Shown: positions 1-12,580, counted from the first letter of the stretch. The stretch: DNA of 64,000 nucleotides from Chionoecetes opilio (GCA_016584305.1 JACEEZ010018356.1:192918-256917), one strand, 5' to 3'. Notes: generated by a model not told the origin, from the letters alone. Translations and numbers: made by a program.

Positions 1-285
1 TCTGTGAGTCTCTTCTCTTACTCCTCATCTCTACTCATGGGTCTTGCGTCTCATCTCCTCCTCTTTCTCTCTCTCTGCCTGTAAAGCGTCTCACTCATAC
101 TTCAATCATCGCAATGTTAACATTTTAACAATTTCATTACCAAAAGATAATACCGTGGTATAGGTACCAATAAGTATCGTGTAAAATCCTCAAAAACATG
201 AAAGTGTAATTCTTTTGAAAGGTCACAGGTGGGCAGAAGGTGCAGCGTCCACCTGTGATGCAGGCGCAGTGCATGCCAGTGTATG
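1..285. other. 5' flank of IR copy 1
   Basis: No gene seen. The part from about 115 on matches 17800-17956 upstream of copy 2 almost base for base, so it belongs to the duplicated unit. The first 110 bases are pyrimidine-rich with no recognisable feature. Confidence 0.6.
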
Positions 286-372
286 TATAAAGCGACGCCG
301 CGCACCTGCAGGATCACTTACTCTGTGTCTGTCTGGTGTTGCCGATGACTCTGCCCAGCCGCGCCACACCCG
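286..372 (+). promoter_or_regulatory. Predicted core promoter and 5' untranslated exon of IR copy 1
   Basis: A TATAAAG box (286-292) is followed about 25-30 bases on by a TCACTT initiator-like site. A short exon-like stretch then ends at a GTGAGA donor (exon end 372). The same arrangement recurs at 17957-18045 and, diverged, upstream of copies 3 and 4; position and conservation are the evidence. The stretch contains an ATG at 345 in copies 1 and 2 that is ACG in copies 3 and 4, so I treat it as untranslated. Transcript data would be needed to fix the true start. Confidence 0.45.
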
Positions 373-686
373 GTGAGAAGCACGCTGTGTGGCGAAATAC
401 TATAGCACAGACACACACACACTGTATATAATAGATTAACAGGAAGGGAAACTTGCGTAATCTATGGAGAAAGGTGATTTATAATATCAGCATGAATGAA
501 ATTATTTATCATTCATCATAATCAAGATAACAATATTTTCTCAGTCCCAAATTCCGGATAACACTTTTCAATGATAGTTTGTTATGTCATAATTTTTTAG
601 CAAATATGAGATGGTTCATTAACATAAGTAATTCGTTTAAAATGTTATAAGATAAATAACGAGTTTTTAGTTAACTGTAAATACAC

Positions 687-790
687 ATGTCTACATTACC
701 AGGTAGTGTACATAAACATATTACTACATTACCAGGTAGTGTACATAAACATATTTCTACATTACCAGGTGGTGTACATAAACATGCATG
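687..790 (+). repeat. Short tandem repeat, about 33-bp unit, three copies
   Basis: Three near-identical units (ACATTACCAGGTAGTGTACA core) lie in intron 1 of copy 1. Copy 2 has no array at the matching place (around 18360), so it expanded after the duplication or was lost from copy 2. Confidence 0.7.
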
Positions 791-1183
791 TGATCATACT
801 GCAGATGTGCTGTATATCCATATTGACGAGTCTTCGTGTATATCTGTACACGTTATTGGGATGTACATAGTTGTGCATGCATGAATAATTTACTCTTCTC
901 ATCTTATTGTCTGAACCACTGATGATAGAAAATACTTTCGGATCGAGGGCTGTGCCTCTATTGTTATTATTGTTGCTTTTAATAGTGTGAATTTTTACGG
1001 TAATGAACATTTACATCACACATGCATCCACTCTGTCACCCACTCACTACACACACACGTGAGGGTGATAGTTGGCGATGAAGACCATGAGTGAATCAAG
1101 TAAACACACACATAAAATAAACGCAACTAGTATTCTCTTGTTAGTAGCTTTATTAGTACAAGTGTTTTCTTGTGAAGGAAGTG

Positions 1184-1513
1184 ATGGCATGGGTACCTCG
1201 AAGGGAAACTTGTCTCTACGAGCGACTGACGTTCATGTGGCTGTGGTCTGCGGGCCTGTCAATGCGGTCAATTGCGAGGCGATGTGGCAGAAATCCACGC
1301 ACGGTGCGGCGGTGGTTGTGCTGGTGGATGCAGAATGGACGCCTCACCAGTGTGGTCAGCAGCAATCAGCTTCGTTTTTTCCCCGTTGCCAGGTGTGAAG
1401 GCAAGGACGTCACATCCAGTGTGAGGACAGACACGCCCTCCACCCTCTACGCCGCGCTGAGTCCAGCGGTGAAGGAAACTGTGCCTTGGAGTGTAATTAA
1501 AATGTTATCCTAG
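1184..1513 (+). CDS. Small helix-turn-helix ORF in the 5' region of IR copy 1
   Basis: Encodes 109 residues from the ATG at 1184. Residues about 6-52 look like a homeodomain-like/transposase-type HTH: an ETCLYERL helix, then GLSMRSIARRCGRNPRTVRR as the turn and recognition helix, then a WLCWWMQNG end. A pyrimidine-rich tract and AG just upstream resemble a splice acceptor, although the conserved TATAG of copies 2 and 4 reads TGTGAAG here. The remaining 55 residues match nothing I know. Against copy 4, 5 of 10 changed codons over the HTH are synonymous in this frame, but only 2 of 12 in the overlapping signal-peptide-like frame, which favours this frame. It could be an upstream ORF of the IR transcript, a separate small DNA-binding protein, or a decaying transposase fragment caught in the duplicated unit. 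I cannot assign a function. Confidence 0.45.
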   Translation: MAWVPRRETCLYERLTFMWLWSAGLSMRSIARRCGRNPRTVRRWLCWWMQNGRLTSVVSSNQLRFFPVARCEGKDVTSSVRTDTPSTLYAALSPAVKETVPWSVIKMLS

Positions 1514-1692
1514 CGCGTCAGTGTGCTCGTGCCTTAGTAAATTGTACTTTAAATGTTTGAGGGCTTTTTTCAAAACAATCAAACACTTCGACAAAAACAT
1601 GTGGTGTTTTTTCTGTATAATTTCTCCTTCGTACTCCTTCGTAGCCATGCCTTCACTCCGCACGAAAAATGAAGACTCAGTGAAGTGATATA

Positions 1693-1765
1693 TAAGAACA
1701 TAAGAAAATAAGGAAGCTACAAGAGGCCGTGAGACCTACACGTGGTAGTTCCTGTAAATTTATCT
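1693..1765 (-). mobile_element. 3' end fragment of a CR1/L2-like LINE
   Basis: The minus strand reads ...CCTCTTGTAGCTTCCTTATTTTCTTATGTTCTTA. This is the same 3' tail seen at 49040-49275 and 52128-52240, where it follows a LINE-like C-terminal coding remnant. Only the last 70 bases are present. Confidence 0.5.
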
Positions 1766-1930
1766 CCGCCAAGGAGGTTATGTGATAGGTTCGATTTCTT
1801 TGTCTTGTTTTGTTTGTTAAGGATTACGCAAAAAGATACGGCCAGATTAGCATGACAGTTTTACCAGAGGTGGGGCTTCTCCCAATTTAGAAGTGGTTAA
1901 CTTTTGCAGTCGATCTGGATCTGGATCCAA
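1766..1930 (+). repeat. Partial CTCCGCCAA-type dispersed repeat
   Basis: Begins CTCCGCCAAGGAGGTTATG and includes a TTGTTTGTTAAGGATTACGC segment. It is a diverged relative of the complete elements at 18565, 26374 and 47108. No coding capacity. Confidence 0.45.
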
Positions 1931-2259
1931 AATCGTTTGATGAATATCTTGTGGCTGAGGGGGGGGTGGGGGGGCTTGGCGTGTGCCGCCCTCTAAGTGG
2001 AGCCCAACACAACCGTCCTCTCAAGACCCGTTGGCCAAGGTTTTGAAAGCTGAGCTGGTATTAGAGAAAGCTAGATTGAATGAAATAATATGTTTATATA
2101 AGCTGGTGGAATTTTTTCAACTCTGGCGGAAGTATGCGGTCGGATACTTCCGATCCAGTCCGATCTTTTCCAACAAGATCGGACTGATCTTGTTGGTGTA
2201 TTATCTCGTGTTTAATTCTCTAGCAATAAAAATATTAAAGCAATAAAATATGCGTCAAA

Positions 2260-3130
2260 TACAATACAATTGGCCTCTTAATACCTCTTCTAAATTTTCA
2301 CAAAAGAAATATCATCAAGGTATGCAGCAAATAATACACTGGGATTCATAAAGAAATGTTATGCAGCAGTGATATGAAAACAGTTTTTCCTGTCATGAGA
2401 CGGAGGAATAGGGTACGTGTGTAAGTTTACCCTTGCTTTTGGAGGATAGGCGACAATACAGTTATGTGTGACTCATTTCAATAATAAGGAAGGTTACAAG
2501 TGTTCGAGATAACACCAAATGAACCAAAAGCCTTCAGTCAGAGTGTTTAAGCATTAAAATTAGGAAGGATATCACTTTTTTTTTTCTTGGTGTGAATGGT
2601 GGTCAGAACAGCGGCAATGCCTTCCCTTCCATGATGAATTTGATGTTTTTGATAAAGCTGTTAGATGTTTAGTCATTTTGTAGTCATCGCATTATGTTTT
2701 CGTTGTTACTTATGTTACACTTTTGCCAAACAATACCATAAGCAGGCTCACCAGATATCATAAAATGATTTAGAAAATCTTTTCCTAAATAAGGGGAGTA
2801 AGTTAAATAACTATTTCATCGTGTGCTCTGGAATGTTTTAAAGTAAATAACTTCATTACTGAAATTGAAGAACAACCAGCGATTTGGGACACCAAGTGCA
2901 ATGATTACAACAATAAATTATTAAGATGGAAGGCAACTGTCAACCGCTCAGACGTTGTTGGATGCATCCACAATGATCGTCATTGTTGGCGACATCGTAG
3001 GAGGAGAACAAGAACAATAGTTTCCTCATCAGAGTTCATGATGGAAGTGAGCCTGCAGGAACGCTTCTGTACGGAAAACCTCTTCACACAGGCCACTCTG
3101 TGTTGGGACTGAGTCGCGTGTATCAGCGAC
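2260..3130. other. Intron 1 sequence of IR copy 1, no gene seen
   Basis: AT-rich, with no credible ORF, RNA gene or repeat terminus. The first part (to about 2400) still aligns with copy 2 near 19900-20060. The rest is specific to copy 1. Confidence 0.5.
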
Positions 3131-3147
3131 TGTGTCAAGCCACTAAG

Positions 3148-3525
3148 TCGCGCCACAGTATGGCCAGTGTGAGCAGCCAAAGTCGCGCCACAGAGTGGCC
3201 CGTGTGAGCAGCCAAAGTCGCGCCACAGAGTGGCCCGTGTGAAAAAGCAAAGTTGCGCCACAGAGTAGCCCGTGTGAGCAGCCAAAGTCGCGCCACAGAG
3301 TGGCCCGTGTGAAAAAGCAAAGTCGCGCCACAGAGTGGTCCGTGTGAAAAAGCAAAGTCGCGCCACAGAGTGGCCCGTGTGAGCAGCCAAAGTCGCGCCA
3401 CAGAGTGGCCCGTGTGAAAAAGCAAAGTCGCGCCACAGAATGGCCCGTGTGAGCAGCCAAAGTCGCGCCACAGAGTGGCCCGTGTGAGCAGCCAAAGTCG
3501 CGCCACAGAGTGGCCCGTGTGAGAG
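3148..3525 (+). repeat. 35-bp minisatellite, about 11 units
   Basis: Tandem units CGCGCCACAGAGTGGCCCGT plus GTGAGCAGCCAAAGT or GTGAAAAAGCAAAGT (35 bp each). Two variants alternate irregularly. The period is not a multiple of three, so all minus-strand frames stay open and repeat the same peptide in shifted order; this explains the long minus-strand ORFs here, which are not genes. The array is GC-rich in an AT-rich intron and absent from copy 2. Confidence 0.9.
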
Positions 3526-3841
3526 CAGTCTTAGTGAAGCAGATTGTGTTTTCGCGTCGTCCTGCTTGGTGCTGTGTTGCTATGTTATGTCTGCCATCGA
3601 GTATTTGAATGTTATACATTGTAGATTATTTAATATGATACTTATAGTAACTACAGTTTGTATTATTTTTTCAAGAATGTAGAAACTTTAATGTGAAGAA
3701 GAATTTCAATGAATTAATCTTAGCGTTCTGGTTTACCATAAGGAACAAGTTTTGTGACAGTGCAATCATTGTTTAAGGTATGTTGTGTTTGTAAGAGTTT
3801 TATTCCCCAAATATTTGAAAACTGAATGAAGTTGATGTTAA

Positions 3842-5416
3842 AGTAATCGTCCAGACCATTTCATCATTCCTGATTTGATGTAGTTAGAGTATAGCCATTA
3901 TCGAGTGTATCAACAATATGTTGTCACTTTTTGCATCCAGTCAGCCGTTTTTTAATAATCCGCAATCAAAATCTGTAAATTCCCCGAGCTTCGAAAACGC
4001 TGTTGGCAACTGGCAGACGATACGCCACGGCTCGGTGACGCATCAAGAGGTAGGCGACCTCTCTCCGCGCTGATCAGAAGAAGCATGTAAACACAAGAGA
4101 TAAATATAGTACTTGAAGATTTTTGGGTGTTTCTGATGGATTTTTTTTGCGATATGCCACATGCATGCATCCTTTATGGGTGCAGCAAGACAGCTGTGCT
4201 TTCCAGAGAAGTTTGCACACGTTTCTGACTGATACGACGACGTTAAATCTGTGGAAGATATTTTGTGCGGCGGACACATCACCCCCCACCCTACCACACA
4301 TTCCGTAGCCACACACCATAGCGTAGCCTTGTATGGCAGTGTAACACCAACCAGTCAACAACACTCCCTTGCCTGTCATGTCACACTGTCTACATCATCC
4401 CCCACCCACCCACACATTTCGTAGCCACACACCATAGCGTAGCCTTGTATGGCAGTGTAACACAAACCAGTCAACAACACTCCCTTGCCTGTCATGTCAC
4501 ACTGTCTACATCACCCCTCCCCCCCCACCCACCCATTCCGTAGCCGCACACCATAGCGTAGCCTTGTATGGCAGTGTAACACAAACCAGTCAACAACACT
4601 CCCTTGCCTGTCATGTCACACTGTCTACATCATCCCCCACCCACCCGCACATTCCGTAGCCACACACCATAGCGTAGCCTTGTATGGCAGTGTAACACAA
4701 ACCATTCAACAACACTCCCTTGCCTGTCATGTCACACTGTCTACATCACCTCCCACCCACCCGCACATTCCGTAGCTACACACCATAGCGTAGCCTTGTA
4801 TGGCAGTGTAACACCAACCAGTCAACAACACTCCCTTGCCTGTCATGTCACACTGTCTACATCACCTCCCACCCACCCACACATTCCGTAGCCACACACC
4901 ATAGCGTAGCCTTGTATGGCAGTGTAACACAAACCATTCAACAACACTCCCTTGCCTGTCTTGTCACACTGTCTACATCATCCCCCACCCACCCACACAT
5001 TCCGTAGCCACACACCATAGCGTAGCCCATCACAATCTGATGTTCGTTTTCCTCATAGTATACGCGAGCAGCGTCATTTATTTTGGTCTCAGATTGAGCA
5101 TCGTACTCTAGTTCTGTCACAGCAACAGATTCACTGTCTGACACCGAAGTACAATCGCTCATCATAACATTTGCCGACAGGTGTCAGACATATGTTTACA
5201 TTGGAGCCTCTGCGAGCGTCACTCTTCTGACGTCATCAATAACAGTCGTAGTCCTGTTGGAGGGAAGATTTTTTTTTCGCGCGCTTTTTACAAAAGTCGT
5301 ATTTTTACGGAAATAAGGCCTGGAAATCAATTATTTTTGGTGGATTAGGTGTTTTGAATTCAACAAAAACATTCAACATAATTAGGCAAAAAAAAATTGG
5401 GTCTGGACGATTACTT
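3842..5416. mobile_element. piggyBac-like element with TTAA ends
   Basis: The termini are inverted repeats: AGTAATCGTCCAGACC on the left, GGTCTGGACGATTACT on the right. TTAA lies at both flanks (3838-3841 and 5417-5420). Copy 2 keeps a near-empty site, GATGTTTAGATAATAG, around 20481. The interior has a short acidic minus-strand reading frame (4938-5165, starts MMSDCTSVSDSESVAV) reminiscent of piggyBac transposase N-termini, and the minisatellite annotated below. There is no intact transposase, so the element is non-autonomous. It ends only 29 bases before the signal-peptide exon of copy 1. Confidence 0.65.
4280..5032 (+). repeat. About 117-bp minisatellite, seven units, inside the piggyBac-like element
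   Basis: Each unit has GTAGCCACACACCATAGCGT, a CAACAACACTCCCTTGCCTG stretch and a C-rich spacer (CCCCCACCCACCC). Units differ mainly in the C-run. Internal amplification in a non-autonomous transposon is the simplest reading. Confidence 0.85.
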
Positions 5417-5452
5417 TTAAGATAATAGTCATTTCCCTTTGCCAGCTGCAAG

Positions 5453-8400
5453 ATGAGGCTCTTTACTTCGCTATATTTCTGGTTCTTCTCGGTGGACTGC
5501 ACGACTCTTGTGCCCAAGATTCTGGTCCAGAGTAAGGCTCAAGAGATATATTTGTCATGTATTGTTTTGTACAATTCATTATTGCCTACCAGTAATAGAG
5601 ATGTCAAAGACAGAGCATATGCCACATATGAAAAAAAATACATGAACATGATTATGAACCCATTGGGTCCCATCCTTGATTAAGGACTCAAGTAAGACCA
5701 ATAATAGCTGTCTGAAATATACTAACGCACATCTGCAGAGCACGACTTAGATGTAGACGATGTCACGGCGGTGAGGGATGTGCTCCAGATGTCATCACAA
5801 GGCGACGTGTCTCTTATCATTATTACTGATAAAGGCTCATCGGTAAGCTTTTTACATATCTTCTTATTGCCTAGGCCATAAGTTAACAATGATAACCATT
5901 TGTCTCTGAATGCAAACGTGCGTGAGATACAAGATCCAACCATTTCAGGATGAAGTCAATACTCTCTTTGAAGACTCGCGAGGCGTGGCCGTGTTTGAGG
6001 CGACTTCCAACGGGTCACAGTTCCCACACGTGATCGCTCGTGCCCGCCAGGTACAATTTACCCTCTAGGACTAGCGTGATTCTGCTGATGTTGCTGTTGT
6101 TGTTGTTTGTATTGTTGTTCAATAATCTATCCACCCATATGCACAATGCACATGTGTTCCCCTCCTTCTCCTGGGGGGTCCGTATTCCTGTGGGGAAGAC
6201 AAGTGAGGTCAACCCATGTGATAATTCTCTCTTTTCTTCTCCATCTTCTTCATCTACTTTTTCTGGATGTAGCAGTTACTGGTAGAAATAGTAGTATTAA
6301 TAGTGGTAAAAATAGTAGCTGTAGTAAAATCCTTTCTAATTCGAACCCGTATAATTAGAACTTCGGATAATTCGAACTGTTTCAGGCCCAGTTCGAATTT
6401 TTCAACAACTTTCAATAATCCGAACTGAAGTTCGAATTGTCTAGGCCTTACTATAGTCTATTCACTTAAGCCTGGATTCCTGGGCTGGGAGCTGCTCGCT
6501 GCCTAGCCGAGTTTGTAAGGACGTCGCTGATTGGCTGATAGACTCGGGCTGGGTGGCGATGGTGGTGGTACTTGCCTAGCCGCAACCCAAAACCCTTGCG
6601 TTGCCTCAGAAAAATATTCATATTTCTTGGCTTTACTCATCTCTTACACAAGATAGGCCTATTTTGTTTGCATCAGTAAATCAGGCAGTGATTGTTCAAC
6701 AACAACATGCCATTCATAACTCAATAGGGTAAAAAATAAAGTCATGACTGACTATCACAAGAGTAGGCGGACTTTTAGGTTTTCAGTGCATTGAAATGTT
6801 GTACTCCTACCCGATATAACCAAGCTACCAGATAATAGTTATGAAAGCTGAGCCTACCATCGTGTTCATAATACATTGCTGCATATCATGAGCATAAAAA
6901 AATTACAGTAAGACTACACTAATATTAAGATAATTAAAGGAAAGTAAAAGAGTGTATAAACATTATTTCTTGCTTATTTTGCTTCAACTCGCTCTAACTC
7001 CATAAGTTTTGGTCACATTCAATTTTCAAGAACTGTTTCAAAAGCCTTATACTTTTCCGCTTCCTGTGGTATGTAGCACGTACCAATAAGGAAAAGAGTA
7101 GGTGGTCAAAATGGCTAAGAAAGTTAAAACTACTACTGCAAACTGGCACAGTGACGGGTGAGCATTGCTCCCTATATAGGAGAGACTGTTTTCGGGAGAG
7201 CTATCAGAGGCTCCACCCGTCACGGCACCAGTTTGAAACAGTTTAATTTTCTTAGCCATTTTGACCACCTACTATTTTCCTTATTGGTACGTGCTACATA
7301 CCACAGGAAGCGGAAAAGTATAAGGCTTTTGAAACAGTTCTTGAAAATTGAATGTGACCAAAACTTATGGAGTTAGAGCGAGTTGAAGCAAAATAAGCAA
7401 GAAATAATGTTTATACACTCTTTTACTTTCCTTTAATTATCTTAATATTAGTGTAGTCTTACTGTAATTTTTTTATGCTCATGATATGCAGCAATGTATT
7501 ATGAACACGATGGTAGGCTCAGCTTTCATAACTATTATCTGGTAGCTTGGTTATATCGGGTAGGAGTACAACATTTCAATGCACTGAAAACCTAAAAGTC
7601 CGCCTACTCTTGTGATAGTCAGTCATGACTTTATTTTTTACCCTATTGAGTTATGAATGGCGTGTTGTTGTTGAACAATCACTGCCTGATTTACTGATGC
7701 AAACAAAATAGGCCTATCTTGTGTAAGAGATGAGTAAAGCCAAGAAATATGAATATTTTTCTGAGGCAACGCAAGGGTTTTGGGTTGCGGTGAGGCAAGT
7801 ACCACCACCATCGCCACCCTGCCCGAGGCTATCAGCCAATCAGCGACGTCGTTACATACTCGCCTAGGCATCGAGCCGCTCCCAGGAATCCAGCTTAAGT
7901 GAATAGACTATAGTACGAGTCCGACCTTTTTCATGGGGGCCGTGGCTGCCTCAGACTTTCGCGCTCTTTCCTCCTGGCAACATCTCCCCGCAGAGTGGTC
8001 GCTCATACAACCACGTGTTCTTTTGTTGCTTCTCTAGCCTTGAAGTGGATTATTTTGTGCAACGTTACAAATCCCTTGTGTGACACTAGACTTGCCTGAA
8101 GACGCTATCAGTGACGCTTGAGTGCTCAGTGCACAGTAGTACTGCATTTCAAAACCTCAGTGTCAGCCATGTTTTGGTGAGTACAAGTACTACAATCTGT
8201 GCTGTTTTGGCATGTTTTAGTGAGTTTTTATGTGTAGAGGTGCTAGAGGTAACCATTGGATAATTCGGACTTTCGGTTAATTCAACCCAGGTCTCCCCCC
8301 AATTAGATCGAATTAGAGAGGGTTTACGGTAGGGTAGTGTTATATACTATGTTGAGTTTGCAGCGTTTCCATTGTATGACTTTGACTTTTGTGTTCGCTT

Positions 8401-11400
8401 TCAGGTAAGGATGTCGTCATGGATTGTTGTGGTGGTGGTGGTGAGTGACGATCCGGTCTTTTTGTCCGGTTTTGCTCGACAGGCACGTGAAGGCCGTTTG
8501 CTGGTGTGGGCGACAAAGCTCATTGTGGTGACCCGCTATACAGAACACAGCCTGAATCATCTTCACCACACTCTCACCTTCACCAACTCCATCCTTCTGC
8601 TTGTGAACAACGTGATGACACCAAAGAGGTGTGTGGCTGTGTTCATATCTTTGTGTGCGAAGACCCCTGTAAGAAGTTGACTGAAGCATTTCGTGTTCGC
8701 AAGTCGTATGTAGTCTTTCTAAATTTGCTACACCTTTCCTCTTCTGTGTCTGTGCCCGCGCACAGCCAAGCAGGGCATCGCTTCCCAAGGGCTGCCGCGT
8801 GGGCGGTGCTGCCTTACCAAGTCCCTGTCGTCGCCCCGCTGCTGGTTGTCTCCTGGACGTTGGGAGGAAACATTGACTCTCCTCAACCTCTGTTCAGAGA
8901 AAAGTTTAGAAAGTACGTGATTTACTTCTACATGTAGTATTTCTTGAATGGGGATATTCTTTTACGATATTTTAGGAGTGGGGAGGAGGTTCTTCTTGTC
9001 TGTATGTCTTGTCTTCAAAGTTGCATCGATTGGTTTTAGGCAGCGCTTTGGAGCACATTGATTGTGTGCCGCCAGATGACAATATCCAAGCCACCGACCT
9101 CAACCTACTGATTGGCCAATCCTGTAGGTCTGTTAGACAGACATTGTGCTCCATTTATTTGGAAGCTGTTTATTTGAAGCACATAATGTGATTGTCTCTT
9201 GTGATGAATTTGTAATTTCAATAGGTCTCACACACATCAATAGAGTATTTCACAAGTATTTAAGAGATTCAAGGAGTTTTCCTTAGGATTAACGTGACCA
9301 ATCATGTTGTCCACAACAATGCAGGAGAAATCTGACTTTCATTCTTTAATCTGCATGGTCAATGAACGGTTTTTTGATTTCTAAAAGAATTATGGTGCGG
9401 TAGTGAAGAGATCATGGCTTGTATGTAGAGTGACGAAGGCAGAGGTCCTGACACTGGACCATGTAGTTCTTCTAGAGACATCTCGCCCTTCGCCCTTACT
9501 CATACACGCTGGGAGCACACTAAGCTCAAACTGTTCCGACGCGCGAGCAGCATTATTTAACCTATACAACGATCTCAACAACAACAACCTCAATAACAAC
9601 AATAAACAACAGTCATTGATACAATCCAAATAGCAACAGATCCAACAGTTAATAGTCAATAAAAACACTGAAAGCCGACGACCAAGCATATCCCACACCT
9701 GCTACTGGACTGGAAGGAGTTGTGCAGTAACTTGTGCAGTAACAGAGATAACGTGCAGTAGACCTGATTTAGGCTGATTAGCCAGCAGAGCAGACCAGAC
9801 ATACCGGATTCCCCAGAAAGCACAACGTTGTCCTGACCGCTAAGATGCCGTGTAGCAAGCATTAACCATGAATATTTCTGTCTTAAACAAGAATTAGTCT
9901 CTTCACACAATGCAATAGATTACTTCGTAAAATACTGTAAATTTCTTGTAAAAAGGCAATTGAGTTATATGGCTGGGAGCGGTGTTGACGTCTGAGATGG
10001 CGAGTCACAGGCATTAATGGTCTTCAAATCCTGAGATATGAGAACAGTTTTCGGAGAAAATAACCTCTTATGCCAACTGTATTATTTATTTCTTGTTATT
10101 TTCCTTCATCTTTTGCAGTTTGTCATACATATACAGCGCAAACAAAAGTAAGAAATAAAACTCATCTCCCACGAAGACATGGTATCACCCATGTCCTAGT
10201 CTTCGCCCTTCGCCTTTCTTTCCGCTTCGTTTTTGCCCGTCCCTCTCCCTTTCTAGGCACCTACAAGCCCTTCCGAGAAGGGCTTGTAGACGCGCTTCTT
10301 CGCTCTGCATACAAGCCCATATGTTAATTGTAAGTTAATATTAAAAGTCTTAGTAAAGACCTTCCACTAGTAGTAATTGATCAGTATGTACAATTGTGCA
10401 ATGAAAGTCTGTGTGTACTGCTTTTCTTCTCACTTTCTTTCTCTTCAGAGTCTCCGGGAATACGAATGTGTTGGTGGCCATGGAGAAAAGCCACACACAC
10501 TCGGTGGTAATGCAACCAGACCCAACGGTCCCGGGCGGCAAGCGACTGCATTTCAAAGGATTCATGGTTGTTTTCCTCGACTACTTAGCGCAAGGACTTA
10601 ACTTCTCGTAAGCTTGCGACACATGAATGTAAACATTAATTTAATACACACATATTAAGATCTAAGGTCTTCTCCATTGAAAATATGGGATGTTAAACGT
10701 AAAGTATGTTACATAAATAACTTAACATTGTAGTGGCATATGACACTCTAAAACAACCTTCTTTCTGCTTGTGGCCCGGAAGCTACATGTTTAAGCGGCC
10801 GCGGGACAGGTTGTGGGGAGCAAAGACGGCGGATGGTTCGTTCACCGGCATGTTGAGCCAGGTGCACAAGGAGGTAATGGTGCACATTATGACGCATACA
10901 CACGTATATGTTTTTCATTTGTTTTTCGTTAAAAATTTTGCCTCACTCCTTTTCATTACGGATCAAGTCTCTATCAGTCACTCTACGTCGAACTATGACT
11001 CTGTATCTGTCTGTTCGTTTGCTTCTCTTTCTAGTCACCTTTTTTTTTCTTACTGTTTAGCATGCAAAGCCAGTGTTTTATTGGAGGCGAAAGGTGATTT
11101 CACTGGCAGGTCTTCAGCCTCTGTCGGACACTCTGCAGGATGTGCACCTTGGCCTGGGACCTTTCGCCGTCAACGCCGCACGTTACGAGGCCGTCGACTT
11201 CACCTGGCCGATTTCCTTCGTGACCGTCAAAGTGTTTGCCGGTCTGGGAAGTCCAGAAGTAGACCCGTGGGGCTTTTTTCTGTCCTTAGGTCCATGGGTG
11301 TGGGCAATGCTGCTCTCATCCCTCCTGCTGGTCGTCGTCATTTACTTCGTTCTTTCCGTCAAGTTCTTAGAGCAAGACTGTAGCGAGGAAGGATTTGCAT

Positions 11401-12491
11401 TCGTCAGCATTATGCTTCGCCAACGTGAGTCTTTGGGAGGACTTTGATTGCTTCTAGAAGTCATAGGATACCTCCCAAACAAAACTGACCAATCCTCTTT
11501 ACTTAGTCTCTTACGATATGGTTTATAGGGACTGATAATATAATTAGCGTACTTATTGTTATTTTTTTTCTTTGCCAGTCCTGTATACAATGAAAAATTA
11601 TGATTAATAATAAGCTCGATTAGAAACACTTAAAATTTTCATACCTGATTATGGATACTCAATGCATACAATGACAGATGTACCAACATGACACTTTTGT
11701 GGCCGGCAGCTGTGTGGATGGGACATTATTATTGGTGGTGGGAGCGCGTGGTGCTGGGCGTGTGGATGCTGATGACCATGGTGCTGACGCGGAGCTACGA
11801 GGGCAATCTTATGTCCCTGCTGGCCGTGAGGCACCTTCCCCAGCCCTACCAGACCCTCAGGGACGTGCTCGACGACCCCTCAATGGTCATGGTCTGGCAC
11901 AAACAAAGTGCTCCTTTTCAGGCGGTCACGGTATGTCGCTATACACACACAGTCACACACACACAAGCTAATTTTCATCGGTTGTACCTAAAGATCACCT
12001 CACGGGCAGGACGCAACTTCTGGGATTTTCTACGAAGTGAAGGAGAGTGAGAAGCAGGGTCGCCTCGAGACGCTTCCATTGCTTCAGTATCCCACCATCC
12101 TGGACGAAGTCATGACGCAACGGAAAGTGATTATCGACTATGATAGGATAACGAAGGCCACTAGAAGAGCTTATTTCTCTCGAACAGGTGGGTATGAGGA
12201 AGTGATTGAACCAAACATACAAACGCGCGCACACTACCTGCGAGGTCTATAGTGGTTAAAGAGCGTGTCTGGCCATTTCTATAATCGCAAGTTCGATCCC
12301 CGCTCGGTCCCGGGGTTCTTTAACATTCAAATGTGGGCAGTTACTGTTCCCCTTGAGCAAGGTAATGAATGGAGTGTGTGGTGTGAGGTTCCTGCATTAC
12401 CTAAAGATCGGACAGTACGACCTCCAAGCTCTTTCCGAGAGGATAAAACTGGCGATCGCGAGTCAAGCTCGCGTGGACAAGACCATGGGTG

Positions 12492-12580
<89 letters not shown>

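Noticed and set aside
1072..1398. Signal-peptide-like ORF overlapping the HTH ORF (also 54430-54891)
   Set aside because: The hydrophobic start is the pyrimidine-rich acceptor tract read as protein. Copy 2 has a stop in this frame, and only 2 of 12 changed codons between copies 1 and 4 are synonymous.
3148..3525. Possible CRISPR-like array
   Set aside because: Units are contiguous with no unique spacers, and the context is a eukaryotic intron.
2980..3619. Long minus-strand ORFs of repeated SHGPLCGATL-like peptide
   Set aside because: By-product of the 35-bp minisatellite; all three frames stay open because of the period.
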